A stretch of DNA of 33,982 nt from a virus: the IMG/VR virus record IMGVR_UViG_3300034272_001932, positions 1 through 33,982 of that record. The stretch is one strand, 5' to 3'. How positions within the stretch are numbered: position 1 is the first letter of the stretch; each line of letters begins with the position of its first letter. Below, piece by piece: positions 7,071 to 13,965 of the stretch. Made by a program: the position numbers and the translations under genes. The notes under the pieces were generated by a model. It made no database searches. It was not told the origin of the DNA and worked only from the letters and a program-made list of their open reading frames with translations.

Positions 7071-7406
7071 TTACTCTGTTTCTTCTTGAACTATACCAGA
7101 AACTGTAAGATTAATTGCTCCAGAAATAGAACATCTTGCATATAGCTTATCTGATACCTCTAAAACCTGTACAATGTCTGCAACCAAAGTTGAGTTGGCT
7201 TCTATTTCTACATCTTGCATAATAGCATTAATTGAGGAAGGGGATCCTTGAAATCCAGTTATTGCAATTCTTACGTTTGCTGCCGTTCCAGTTACGTTAG
7301 ATAAAAGGATCTGCTTCATAATTGTTTTGCTCTGGGCAACATACACTGCCTGATAGTCATCAATCAGGTTGTATGGACCAACGATTCTGGTTGGTATATA
7401 TCCCAT
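7071..7406 (-). CDS. Small beta-rich structural tail protein
   Basis: 111 aa, no membrane segment. Alternating beta-strand pattern (IMKQILLSNVTGTAANVRIAI, EANSTLVADIVQVLEV, AINLTVSGIV) like a small beta-sandwich. The order 'substituent tolerance, Asn-x-Thr turn, late Leu-Val-Ala/Asp-Ile' also appears in the 105-aa protein at 11314-11631, so they are probably related modules of the tail apparatus. It sits 15 nt upstream of the PASTA gene. No function beyond a virion component can be assigned. Confidence 0.5.
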   Translation of the reverse strand: MGYIPTRIVGPYNLIDDYQAVYVAQSKTIMKQILLSNVTGTAANVRIAITGFQGSPSSINAIMQDVEIEANSTLVADIVQVLEVSDKLYARCSISGAINLTVSGIVQEETE

Positions 7407-7418
7407 TTTATCCCCTAA

Positions 7419-8150
7419 CTAAACTACTTGCCACTTAATAGCAAGAGAAGTCTCTACTGTGTCTATTTCTGCTTGAGAAAGAACTCTGTTAAATATTGCA
7501 ATTTCTCCAACTGATATGTTTGAGAAAGCAGATAGGTATCTTCCGATAGATTGTCCTGTCATAGATGAAATTGATCCAGTTCCTGCACCAGATGCTTCTT
7601 CTACTTTATTTCTTCTTAAAAACTTTTCTTGATTTAAAGCGTTGTAAGTCATAATAAACATCTCTGTTGTGTTTGTTGAAACGTTTGGAATAATTGCGTT
7701 AAGGTCATCTGATCCAAAACCAAACTTAAAGGATGTTGCTGAGTTATATCCAATTTGTAGATTAGTTCTTGTAAGTCCACCTTGACCACCTATGATCCAC
7801 TTTTGAATTGGTGTATCTGGTCTATTGCATACTATTGCAATTGTTATAGAAGATGTATTTAAGAAAGACAGTGTTCCGTCTCCCATTAGCATAAAGTCAT
7901 TTGATCCATCATGAACAACTCCAGCCTTACCGCCTACTGTATTTAGAGTGTATCTTGGTTGCTGATTTGATGTTGCTTGAGCTGCATGCCTTGAATTACC
8001 AGAACGATCTCTCCACTGAGAAACATCATTAGAAGCATTTTTTGTAAACGTATTTAGTGCGTCTGCATCATAATGCATCTGTAATCCAGCTGTTACTGGA
8101 AAGGCTGCTCTATTTGCAGTTCTAAAGTTAAATAATACGTGAGGAAGCAT
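7419..8150 (-). CDS. Concanavalin A/LamG-like lectin domain tail protein
   Basis: 243 aa. The sequence LQMHYDADALNTF, VSQWRDRSGNSRHAAQ and GKAGVVHDGSNDFM is the usual opening of the bacterial and phage LamG_3 (concanavalin A-like) domain, ending with GEIAIFNRVLSQAEIDTVETSLAIKW, whose FNR.LS..E sequence is a family hallmark. The single domain fills nearly the whole protein. Such jelly-roll domains bind carbohydrates and sit at the ends of phage tail fibres. ATG overlaps the previous stop by 1 nt (TAATG), tying it to the chaperone-like gene before it. Likely receptor-binding or decoration protein for host surface glycans. Confidence 0.72.
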   Translation of the reverse strand: MLPHVLFNFRTANRAAFPVTAGLQMHYDADALNTFTKNASNDVSQWRDRSGNSRHAAQATSNQQPRYTLNTVGGKAGVVHDGSNDFMLMGDGTLSFLNTSSITIAIVCNRPDTPIQKWIIGGQGGLTRTNLQIGYNSATSFKFGFGSDDLNAIIPNVSTNTTEMFIMTYNALNQEKFLRRNKVEEASGAGTGSISSMTGQSIGRYLSAFSNISVGEIAIFNRVLSQAEIDTVETSLAIKWQVV

Positions 8151-8584
8151 TATGCCCCCTTTGCAGGATCCTCTGGCCAGATAACATCAGACGGACTTTT
8201 CGCTGATGTAATGTCACGAAGTGCAGTACGATACTCTGCATACTTCTTTGTCATTTCTGGTGTTAGAGTATCTGCTAGTTGAGTCCAGTCAGTCTTTGTA
8301 AGCAAATCGTTTCTTTTCATCTTGATTCTTGCCCATGCATTTTCATCTGAAAGTTTCTTTGCTTCGACTCCAATTACTTTTCCGCCTTTTGTAACCTTTG
8401 GTGCGTCTAGATAAACTAATTCTTCGGTATCCTGATTATATGACATTGTCATTTCAACATCTGTTACATTGTTGAGTGTTAGCCATTCCTTATCTGGACC
8501 AGAAGCAGCAAAAGATACGCTTGGGAATAGTTCTGATAACGATCCAAACTTTGATACTTTTCCATCTTCTAGAATTGCGTACAT
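8150..8584 (-). CDS. Phage tail assembly chaperone-like protein
   Basis: 144 aa. The C-terminal half has ARIKMKRNDLLTKTDW, then KKYAEYRTALRDI and a terminal VIWPEDP, the pattern of the Phage_tail_APC / tail-fibre assembly chaperone family (R..RN.LL..tDW ... YR..LRd ... WP). The N-terminal half is variable, as in the family. A second member lies at 12003-12401. These proteins help fold or trimerise the adjacent fibre protein; here the partner would be the LamG protein that follows or the beta-rich protein before it. Confidence 0.7.
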   Translation of the reverse strand: MYAILEDGKVSKFGSLSELFPSVSFAASGPDKEWLTLNNVTDVEMTMSYNQDTEELVYLDAPKVTKGGKVIGVEAKKLSDENAWARIKMKRNDLLTKTDWTQLADTLTPEMTKKYAEYRTALRDITSAKSPSDVIWPEDPAKGA

Positions 8585-8592
8585 TATATCTC

Positions 8593-9021
8593 CTATGCTG
8601 CGTTAATATCTGCGAATGCTACTCCGCCGTAAATTGTTGTTCCCTGATTAGGGGTAAAGAAGTTAAGTAGTGTCACGTTTGCAGAAAGCGTTGGAGCTGA
8701 TGCTGATGAGTCCCACTTAATTGCTGCTGGCCAGTTAATTGTAAAGAGTGAACCACCCTTAATTTCTACCTGCCAGAAATATCCTGTTGAAACTGATGGA
8801 AAGCCAGTAAATGATACTGTTGTAGTAGCACCTGGTTGCCATCTATGAATAGCTGCTGCTGTTACATCTATGGCTAATGTTCCTGTTGAAACTGTTCCAT
8901 AGTTTGTTCTCTTAACTGCAGTATTAAAATAGTCGTAACCGTTTCCGTTGATTGGTGCTTGAACAAAGGTATAAGCCCAAAGTGGAGGTGTTACTTGTGT
9001 TGGTATTGATGTAATTGCCAT
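8593..9021 (-). CDS. Tail fibre C-terminal-type domain protein
   Basis: 142 aa. GYFWQVEIKGGSLFTINWPAAIKW, APTLSANVTLLNFFT and GTTIYGG match the beta-rich terminal domain common at the end of phage tail fibres (the 'W..sikW..g..PtLt...d...f.t...g..w.g' pattern). Upstream half has Asn-Tyr-Phe/Thr-rich strands. A stand-alone copy of this domain next to polyglycine adhesins suggests a trimeric tip component. No enzymatic motif. Confidence 0.62.
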   Translation of the reverse strand: MAITSIPTQVTPPLWAYTFVQAPINGNGYDYFNTAVKRTNYGTVSTGTLAIDVTAAAIHRWQPGATTTVSFTGFPSVSTGYFWQVEIKGGSLFTINWPAAIKWDSSASAPTLSANVTLLNFFTPNQGTTIYGGVAFADINAA

Positions 9022-9046
9022 AATTATCTCCTTGTTATATTATACC

Positions 9047-10009
9047 TTAATTTACTTTTTGCCAGTATTTTACTAGAATAATTCCAGTTGCACCTGCGCC
9101 TGCGTTTTCATCTGAATTAGATCCTCCACCACCTGATCCAGTATTTGCCGATGCATCTTTAGATCTTTGACCATGAACCATTCCTCTACCATATCCACCA
9201 CCGCAAGAACCTGCTCCGCCGCCACCACGAGCTCCTCCACCGCCACCGCCTGCATAGCCTTCAAGCCCTTCTCCGCCATTGCCTCCAACAGACTCTTCAT
9301 GTGATGTGCTATTACCAGCACCTCCACCGCCGCCTGATGCGCCTTCTGCTATTCCAAATCCTCCAGCTCTACCAGATTGAAAATCTGCTTGATGATTGTG
9401 GTTTGAATATCCGCCAAACATTCCTCCTGTTGAAGCTCCGCCTCCGCCTCCTGAGCCACCCCAAGACCTTTGCCACTCTGAACCTCCGCCTCCGCCTGAG
9501 CCTTGACCAGTTCTATTTTCTGCTCCTGGACCCATTGCGCCGTTATTTCCATCACGACCATTGTCAGCAGCCCAACCGCCTCCGCCGCCTCCAAATGCAA
9601 TCATGTGAAATGGCATTGCAACAGAACCGAATTGCGTGTTACCGCCATTATTTCCATTTGTAGCTCCGCTAACAGCTGCTCCACCATTTCCAATTGTTAC
9701 TGGGATCAAACCTAACTGTGCAATGCTAGAAATGTTAAGAATTCTTCTTACAAATTGACCAGCTCCGCCACCTCCACCAAATCTAGAGTTGTTGTTTGAT
9801 GCTCCTCCAGAACCGCCTCCGCCAACGCATGTAACCTCAATAAAATCTGCAATATTATTTGGTCTTGTCCAGTTACCACTTGCCAAAATAGTTTCTTCTA
9901 CCTGAATAAACAAAGGAGTTGGTGGTGTAACATTTCTAACAACCGTTCCAAGAGTATCCTCTAGGCCTGGAATCATTATTTGTTGAGTGGTACTTAGTGC
10001 TGTTGGCAT
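9047..10009 (-). CDS. Glycine-rich tail adhesin (copy 2)
   Basis: 320 aa. N-terminus (about 1-40) is a short attachment region; ILASGNWTRP then starts a glycine-rich domain dominated by GGGG runs with ordered spacers (FGGGGGAGQFVRR, IGNGGAAVSGATNGNNGG, FGGGGGGWAADNGRDGNNG) and ends GIILVKYW. This matches the phage glycine-rich-domain tail protein family; polyglycine-II bundles of this kind form the receptor-binding tip of phage S16 gp38. It is a paralogue of 10313-11290 with the same block order and spacing. The variable loops between Gly runs are the likely specificity determinants. A 96-aa accessory gene separates the two copies. Confidence 0.7.
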   Translation of the reverse strand: MPTALSTTQQIMIPGLEDTLGTVVRNVTPPTPLFIQVEETILASGNWTRPNNIADFIEVTCVGGGGSGGASNNNSRFGGGGGAGQFVRRILNISSIAQLGLIPVTIGNGGAAVSGATNGNNGGNTQFGSVAMPFHMIAFGGGGGGWAADNGRDGNNGAMGPGAENRTGQGSGGGGGSEWQRSWGGSGGGGGASTGGMFGGYSNHNHQADFQSGRAGGFGIAEGASGGGGGAGNSTSHEESVGGNGGEGLEGYAGGGGGGARGGGGAGSCGGGYGRGMVHGQRSKDASANTGSGGGGSNSDENAGAGATGIILVKYWQKVN

Positions 10010-10022
10010 TTATTATTTCTCC

Positions 10023-10313
10023 TTATTTGCTTCCAAGAGGTGGTGTGTCTGGAACAAAATCAGTGTCGACTATTGTTTCTTCAAACATTCCAGTCCCGCC
10101 CTCTTTAGATACTCTTGGATCATTTTCTGGGTCTGGCATCTTAAACTCTCCATCTTCATATGTCCAATATGGCGATGGAATCATTTCCATGTCTGTCACA
10201 TCTATAAAAATCATTCCTTCGTAATCAGGTATGCTTTCTAAGAACTCTCTAGTTCCACCGACAATTGTATTAACAACATCCTTACCATTAACTATTGACC
10301 ATATTTTTTCCAT
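10023..10313 (-). CDS. Small tail accessory protein, single 'W-T-Y-E-D-G-E-F' module
   Basis: 96 aa. KIWSIVNGKDVVNTIVGG and a Trp-containing turn PYWTYEDGEFKMP are one copy of the module duplicated in the 144-aa protein at 5451-5885. It follows copy 1 of the glycine-rich adhesin with a TAATG overlap and precedes copy 2. The C-terminal 30 residues are acidic and Pro-rich, probably disordered. Placement suggests an adhesin chaperone or connector, unproven. Confidence 0.5.
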   Translation of the reverse strand: MEKIWSIVNGKDVVNTIVGGTREFLESIPDYEGMIFIDVTDMEMIPSPYWTYEDGEFKMPDPENDPRVSKEGGTGMFEETIVDTDFVPDTPPLGSK

Positions 10314-11290
10314 TATGATATTCTCCTGTAATATTCAACGATGATTAAACCATCTCCACCTTTACCGCCTCTTGAGCTTCCTGCTTGGCCTCCGCCGCCG
10401 CCTGAACCAGTGCCGTCTCTTCCAGGCTGTCCTTCATTTGTTCTAATTTGATCTCCGCCATTACCCGCACCAGATGCTCCAGGTCCACCATTTCCACCGC
10501 CGCCTCCGCCGCCGCCTGCTAAACCATTAATTCCTTGCCCACCACGGCCACCATGTGTGTGTACAGTTCCCCAAGAGTTTGAACAACCTTGAGCCCCTGA
10601 AGAGGATCCAAATCCGTATCCTCTTCCTCCTGGATATCCAATATAAAATGTTCCAGAAGTTCTTACACCACTTGTTCCTGGATGACCAGGCCCATTTGCT
10701 CCACCGCCACCGCCTCCAGCACAATATTCATGCTGCCAGAATCCTCCACCGCCACCACCTGAACCACTGCCAGTAATACTATTTGCTCCAGCTCCACATG
10801 TTCCAGTATTAGGCTCCCTACCCCAGTCACGAGTATATCCACCACCGCCGCCGCCATAAGCGATTAGGTTATAAGGATTTCCATTAACTCCAAATGTAGT
10901 GTTTCCGCCATTATTACCATTAGTATTTCCAGTAACGGATGCTCCACCTATACCAACAGTTACAGGAATAGTTCCACCAGCAGCAACTGATGTTATATTA
11001 ACATATCTTGTTAGGTATTGTCCTGCTCCGCCTCCACCTGATCCTGCGTTACCCCATGAGCTTCCAGATCCTCCAGAACCTCCACCACCAATGCATGTAA
11101 CCTTAATCCAATTTGCAATTTTAACTGGGTTAGCTGGACGTGTCCAGTTACCGCTTGCATAAATTCTTTCTTGAACTGGTAGGTAAGCACCACCATTAAC
11201 AACAAGGTTTGCTGAAACAATACTTGTTAATGCTGTGGTTAGACCTGGTAAATAGGTTTGTCCAGTTGTAGTACCTACACTGTATGTCAT
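10313..11290 (-). CDS. Glycine-rich tail adhesin (copy 1)
   Basis: 325 aa with the same architecture as the gene at 9047-10009: short N-terminal attachment part (TGQTYLPGLTTALTSIV), IYASGNWTRP, WIKVTCIGGGGSGG, then polyglycine blocks with long variable loops and a final GDGLIIVEYYR strand. Several Cys and Trp occur only in the loops (WQHEYCAGG, QGCSNSWG). A tail-fibre tip adhesin is the best call from family resemblance. Divergence from copy 2 is concentrated in the loops while the scaffold is kept, as expected for two alternative receptor specificities. Confidence 0.7.
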   Translation of the reverse strand: MTYSVGTTTGQTYLPGLTTALTSIVSANLVVNGGAYLPVQERIYASGNWTRPANPVKIANWIKVTCIGGGGSGGSGSSWGNAGSGGGGAGQYLTRYVNITSVAAGGTIPVTVGIGGASVTGNTNGNNGGNTTFGVNGNPYNLIAYGGGGGGYTRDWGREPNTGTCGAGANSITGSGSGGGGGGFWQHEYCAGGGGGGANGPGHPGTSGVRTSGTFYIGYPGGRGYGFGSSSGAQGCSNSWGTVHTHGGRGGQGINGLAGGGGGGGGNGGPGASGAGNGGDQIRTNEGQPGRDGTGSGGGGGQAGSSRGGKGGDGLIIVEYYRRIS

Positions 11291-11313
11291 TTGTAACTCC
11301 TAACTAAATTATA

Positions 11314-11631
11314 TTAAACTTCGTTTACTTTTACGCCAGAAATAAATACTGAGCATGCACTTGCAGTATTCTGATATACAGCAATTGTCTCTACTGTATT
11401 AAGAACAGTCTTGCTATCCAAAGCTACAAGAGAGCGTGGTGGAATATCTAGGTTCTTGCAAAAGAATACCCCTGCCATCTTGATGCTTACTTGAGCTGCT
11501 GAGTCTGTATTATTATTAATTGAAATGCCAGTAACAACATCGATTTGTGATGCTGGTACGGTATACACAGCTACGTCTGTTGTTCCTGGGACATTTGCAT
11601 AAAATCTGACTGGTGTTACTACTGTAGCCAT
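11314..11631 (-). CDS. Small beta-sandwich structural protein
   Basis: 105 aa. VRFYANVPGTTDVAVYTVP, VTGISINNNTDSAAQVSIKMAG and IPPRSLVALDSKTVL give the strand pattern of a small beta-sandwich; it resembles the 111-aa protein at 7071-7406 in length and strand order. It ends 2 nt from the 110-aa coiled-coil-like gene. Probably a minor virion component at the fibre attachment site. No catalytic features. Confidence 0.5.
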   Translation of the reverse strand: MATVVTPVRFYANVPGTTDVAVYTVPASQIDVVTGISINNNTDSAAQVSIKMAGVFFCKNLDIPPRSLVALDSKTVLNTVETIAVYQNTASACSVFISGVKVNEV

Positions 11632-11632
11632 A

Positions 11633-11965
11633 TTAAATTACTCCCATGTGTGAATATATCTTAAAATTATCTAGCACCGCTTCAACTCCTGCGATTGCTG
11701 CTAGTCCTGCGCTTTGGACATTAGAAACCTGAGTTCCTCCTGCTGTTCCAATTTGTGTAACAGCTCCTGAAGAAGCTGTTTGAATCTCATTGATCTTTGC
11801 TGCTGTAGCTGCTAAAACGTCATTAACGCCAAGCAGGTTACCCATTGATTCGATGGCTTTAGCCAAAAAGACTAAATCCTGTGTATTTAAAGTTGAACCA
11901 GACAGAGCATTAACCTTTGTCTTAAAAAGGTCAATCTGTATCTGTAAACTATCGTAACTTGGCAT
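11633..11965 (-). CDS. Helical fibre-linker protein, paralogue of N-terminus of the 222-aa protein
   Basis: 110 aa, mostly helical. MPSYDSLQIQIDLFKTKVNAL, LVFLAKAIESMGNLLGVNDVL and AATAAKINEIQ align residue for residue with MPDYTTLSDQIELFKDKVDAL, LVLLASALNALGASLGVNDIL and QATIDRIAAIE of the protein at 13286-13954. This suggests a duplicated attachment domain that docks different fibre parts to the same baseplate site. Here the coiled-coil and beta-rich tip of the longer paralogue are missing. Confidence 0.6.
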   Translation of the reverse strand: MPSYDSLQIQIDLFKTKVNALSGSTLNTQDLVFLAKAIESMGNLLGVNDVLAATAAKINEIQTASSGAVTQIGTAGGTQVSNVQSAGLAAIAGVEAVLDNFKIYSHMGVI

Positions 11966-12002
11966 TTATCTCACCTCTTGTTAAATTATACCTTAAAATC
12001 CT

Positions 12003-12401
12003 TTAAGAAGGAAGGACTGGCCATTGAAGGTCAGCTCCACTTTTTAGGAGATCTATAGTTATTGTTGATGGAAAATCTCTTAGAGCCTGTCTGTAAGAAG
12101 CCCATTGAGCCTTCTTTTCTTCTGTCATAGGAACTTCAGGATTTACTGTCCAGTCTGACTCTAAAAGCTTTTTATTTCTAGCATCTTTTATCAAAAATAA
12201 TGAAGTTTCTAGAAGTGACTGTCCATTTTCTAAATCTACCTCTTCAGCTGTCATTTCTAAAATTTCACCAGAAACCAATTTGTATCTTTTTCCAGATATA
12301 TCTATATCTGCCATATACCAACCATCTTCTTCTGGGAATACTCCATCAAACCATTTTGCTTCCGCTTGTCTTCCATTGCTATCAAAATTAACGTAGTACA
12401 T
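12003..12401 (-). CDS. Phage tail assembly chaperone-like protein, second copy
   Basis: 132 aa from ATG 12401 (MYYVNFDSNG), whose A overlaps the preceding stop as TAATG; the open frame to 12440 runs into the previous gene and I reject that start. The C-terminal part has RNKKLLESDW, WASYRQALRDF and LQWPVLPS, the same signature as 8150-8584. The N-terminal half has a YYVNF..NG..AEAKW strand pair typical of fibre chaperones. Likely assists the 294-aa protein immediately before it. Confidence 0.65.
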   Translation of the reverse strand: MYYVNFDSNGRQAEAKWFDGVFPEEDGWYMADIDISGKRYKLVSGEILEMTAEEVDLENGQSLLETSLFLIKDARNKKLLESDWTVNPEVPMTEEKKAQWASYRQALRDFPSTITIDLLKSGADLQWPVLPS

Positions 12402-13285
12402 TATGGTCTCTCCCCAAACAGTTCGGCAGTTCTTCTCCAAATTCTATATGAGTTTCTTGAGTTGAACTCATTATTATGGTCGTTATATGTTTCTGCTGCA
12501 AAAGTCATCTTGTGGTCTGGCTGAATCCAAAAATCATTAAATGTTGTATGTAGGTCATAAAACTTATTAATATCAAACCACTTGTAACCTCCAGTTGAGG
12601 TCCAGTAGTACATGCTATTGGCCTGAACTACTGCTACTGTTGTTCTTGCTGGAATAGATACGTTCCATGACCAAGTATACGCAGAGTTTCCGCCAGTTCT
12701 ATTTACTGGAACTGACCATGAAACATCTGAAACGGTTGAATATGAATTGTTAACGTTAGGAGTTCCAATTGCTACTCCAGAACCCTCATATCCTGCTGAC
12801 CACCAATTTGAATAATGACCATACATTGTGCATGACTTAGTTAATGATGGATGATGATTTCTTAAAAACATAATAGTAAATCTCATTGGACCATAAGATG
12901 TATCATTGCTAATTGTATTGGTAGTTCTTTCTCCACCTGCAACGGAGTTTTTAGCATACCTTAGTGTTCCGAGGTCATACGGGTCTACAGATGAGTAGCC
13001 TAAAGTATTTTGTCTATTATTAGTTCCTAGCCCCATCCAAAATGCTCTTTCTGGGTCTGCAGAAGATCCTGCTCCAGTCAAATAATTATGATAGTTGGTC
13101 CATGGGTCGCCCGAGGTCCAGTTATACTGCCATACGTTTCTTCTATTATTCATAGAGGTAATGTATGGTATTGAAAAAGGTCTTCTAGAACCGTCAACAA
13201 CTTCTTTCCATAGTCTATCTTCTGCTTGCTGAATATTAAAAGAAATACCAGACTGATTAGTTTTTAATGTATTTAAATTAGCCAA
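12401..13285 (-). CDS. Trp/Asn/Tyr-rich structural tail protein of unknown family
   Basis: 294 aa, not recognised. Begins LNTLKTNQSGISFNIQQAEDRLWKEV, perhaps helical, then a beta-rich body unusually rich in Trp, Tyr and Asn (WQYNWTSGDPWTNYHNYL, ILFLRNHH-like segments, WSVPVNRTGGNSAYTWSWN). Such composition suits carbohydrate-contacting fibre tips. It abuts the 222-aa fibre protein with no spacer and overlaps its chaperone by 1 nt, so the three probably form one fibre unit. Receptor binding is inferred from context only. Confidence 0.55.
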   Translation of the reverse strand: MANLNTLKTNQSGISFNIQQAEDRLWKEVVDGSRRPFSIPYITSMNNRRNVWQYNWTSGDPWTNYHNYLTGAGSSADPERAFWMGLGTNNRQNTLGYSSVDPYDLGTLRYAKNSVAGGERTTNTISNDTSYGPMRFTIMFLRNHHPSLTKSCTMYGHYSNWWSAGYEGSGVAIGTPNVNNSYSTVSDVSWSVPVNRTGGNSAYTWSWNVSIPARTTVAVVQANSMYYWTSTGGYKWFDINKFYDLHTTFNDFWIQPDHKMTFAAETYNDHNNEFNSRNSYRIWRRTAELFGERP

Positions 13286-13954
13286 TTAGAACACCTTCCA
13301 TCCATAAGTAGAACCACTATAAACCAAAGTTATGTCTCCGCCGTTTACGTTAAACACCAGATTTTCAGCAACACCGTTTATTAAAGATCCGTTTCTTACT
13401 ACTGTAAAGCTTGTTGTTGCTGAAGTTCCAGCTGCATCAACAATCTGAACATTTGATCCAACTGATGGTGTTATTGGAAGTGTTACTGTCTGCCCTGCGC
13501 TTGGAATAATAAGAAGCCTATCCTTATTCGCAATAGTGTATGCACTATCTGTAATAACTTTCCATGTAGAGGGAAGATTAGGGGCAAGTTGGGAGTTGAT
13601 AGTGTTTACTTGAGAAGACAATCCGCTGAAATCGGAAAGACTTGTAGATACAAAGTTTTCTACGTTATCTAATCTTGATTCTTGATCTGCTTGACTTGTT
13701 TCTAGATCTGTAAGCCTATCTCCATTAACAGAAGAGTTAATTGTAGCTATAGCCGCAACTTTAGCTGCTTCTATTGCAGCAATTCTATCAATTGTTGCCT
13801 GAAGAATATCATTAACACCTAACGAAGCACCGAGGGCATTTAAAGCTGATGCAAGCAAAACTAGGTCATTTGCATCCATGGTTGTTGAAGTAAGCGCATC
13901 AACCTTGTCTTTAAATAACTCTATCTGATCAGATAGGGTAGTATAGTCTGGCAT
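13286..13954 (-). CDS. Trimeric tail fibre protein with helical stalk
   Basis: 222 aa. Residues 1-65 are the helical attachment domain shared with the 110-aa protein at 11633-11965. Residues 80-125 (DRLTDLETSQADQESRLDNVENFV and beyond) form heptads of a trimeric coiled coil; residues about 130-222 (IANKDRLLIIPSAGQTVTLP, VQIVDAAGTSATTSFTVVRNG, YSGSTYGWKVF) are a beta-rich tip domain frequently seen at phage fibre ends. The 12-nt spacing from the 1165-aa gene and tight packing suggest co-translation as a fibre subunit. Confidence 0.65.
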   Translation of the reverse strand: MPDYTTLSDQIELFKDKVDALTSTTMDANDLVLLASALNALGASLGVNDILQATIDRIAAIEAAKVAAIATINSSVNGDRLTDLETSQADQESRLDNVENFVSTSLSDFSGLSSQVNTINSQLAPNLPSTWKVITDSAYTIANKDRLLIIPSAGQTVTLPITPSVGSNVQIVDAAGTSATTSFTVVRNGSLINGVAENLVFNVNGGDITLVYSGSTYGWKVF

Positions 13955-13965
13955 TTATTCTCCTT

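Noticed and set aside
9301-9663. Plus-strand ORFs opposite the Gly-rich adhesins
   Set aside because: Reverse readings of GGN codon runs give Leu/Pro-rich shadow frames without start signals or domains.
12402-12440. Longer start of the second tail chaperone
   Set aside because: Overlaps the 294-aa gene by 39 nt; TAATG at 12401 is the natural start.
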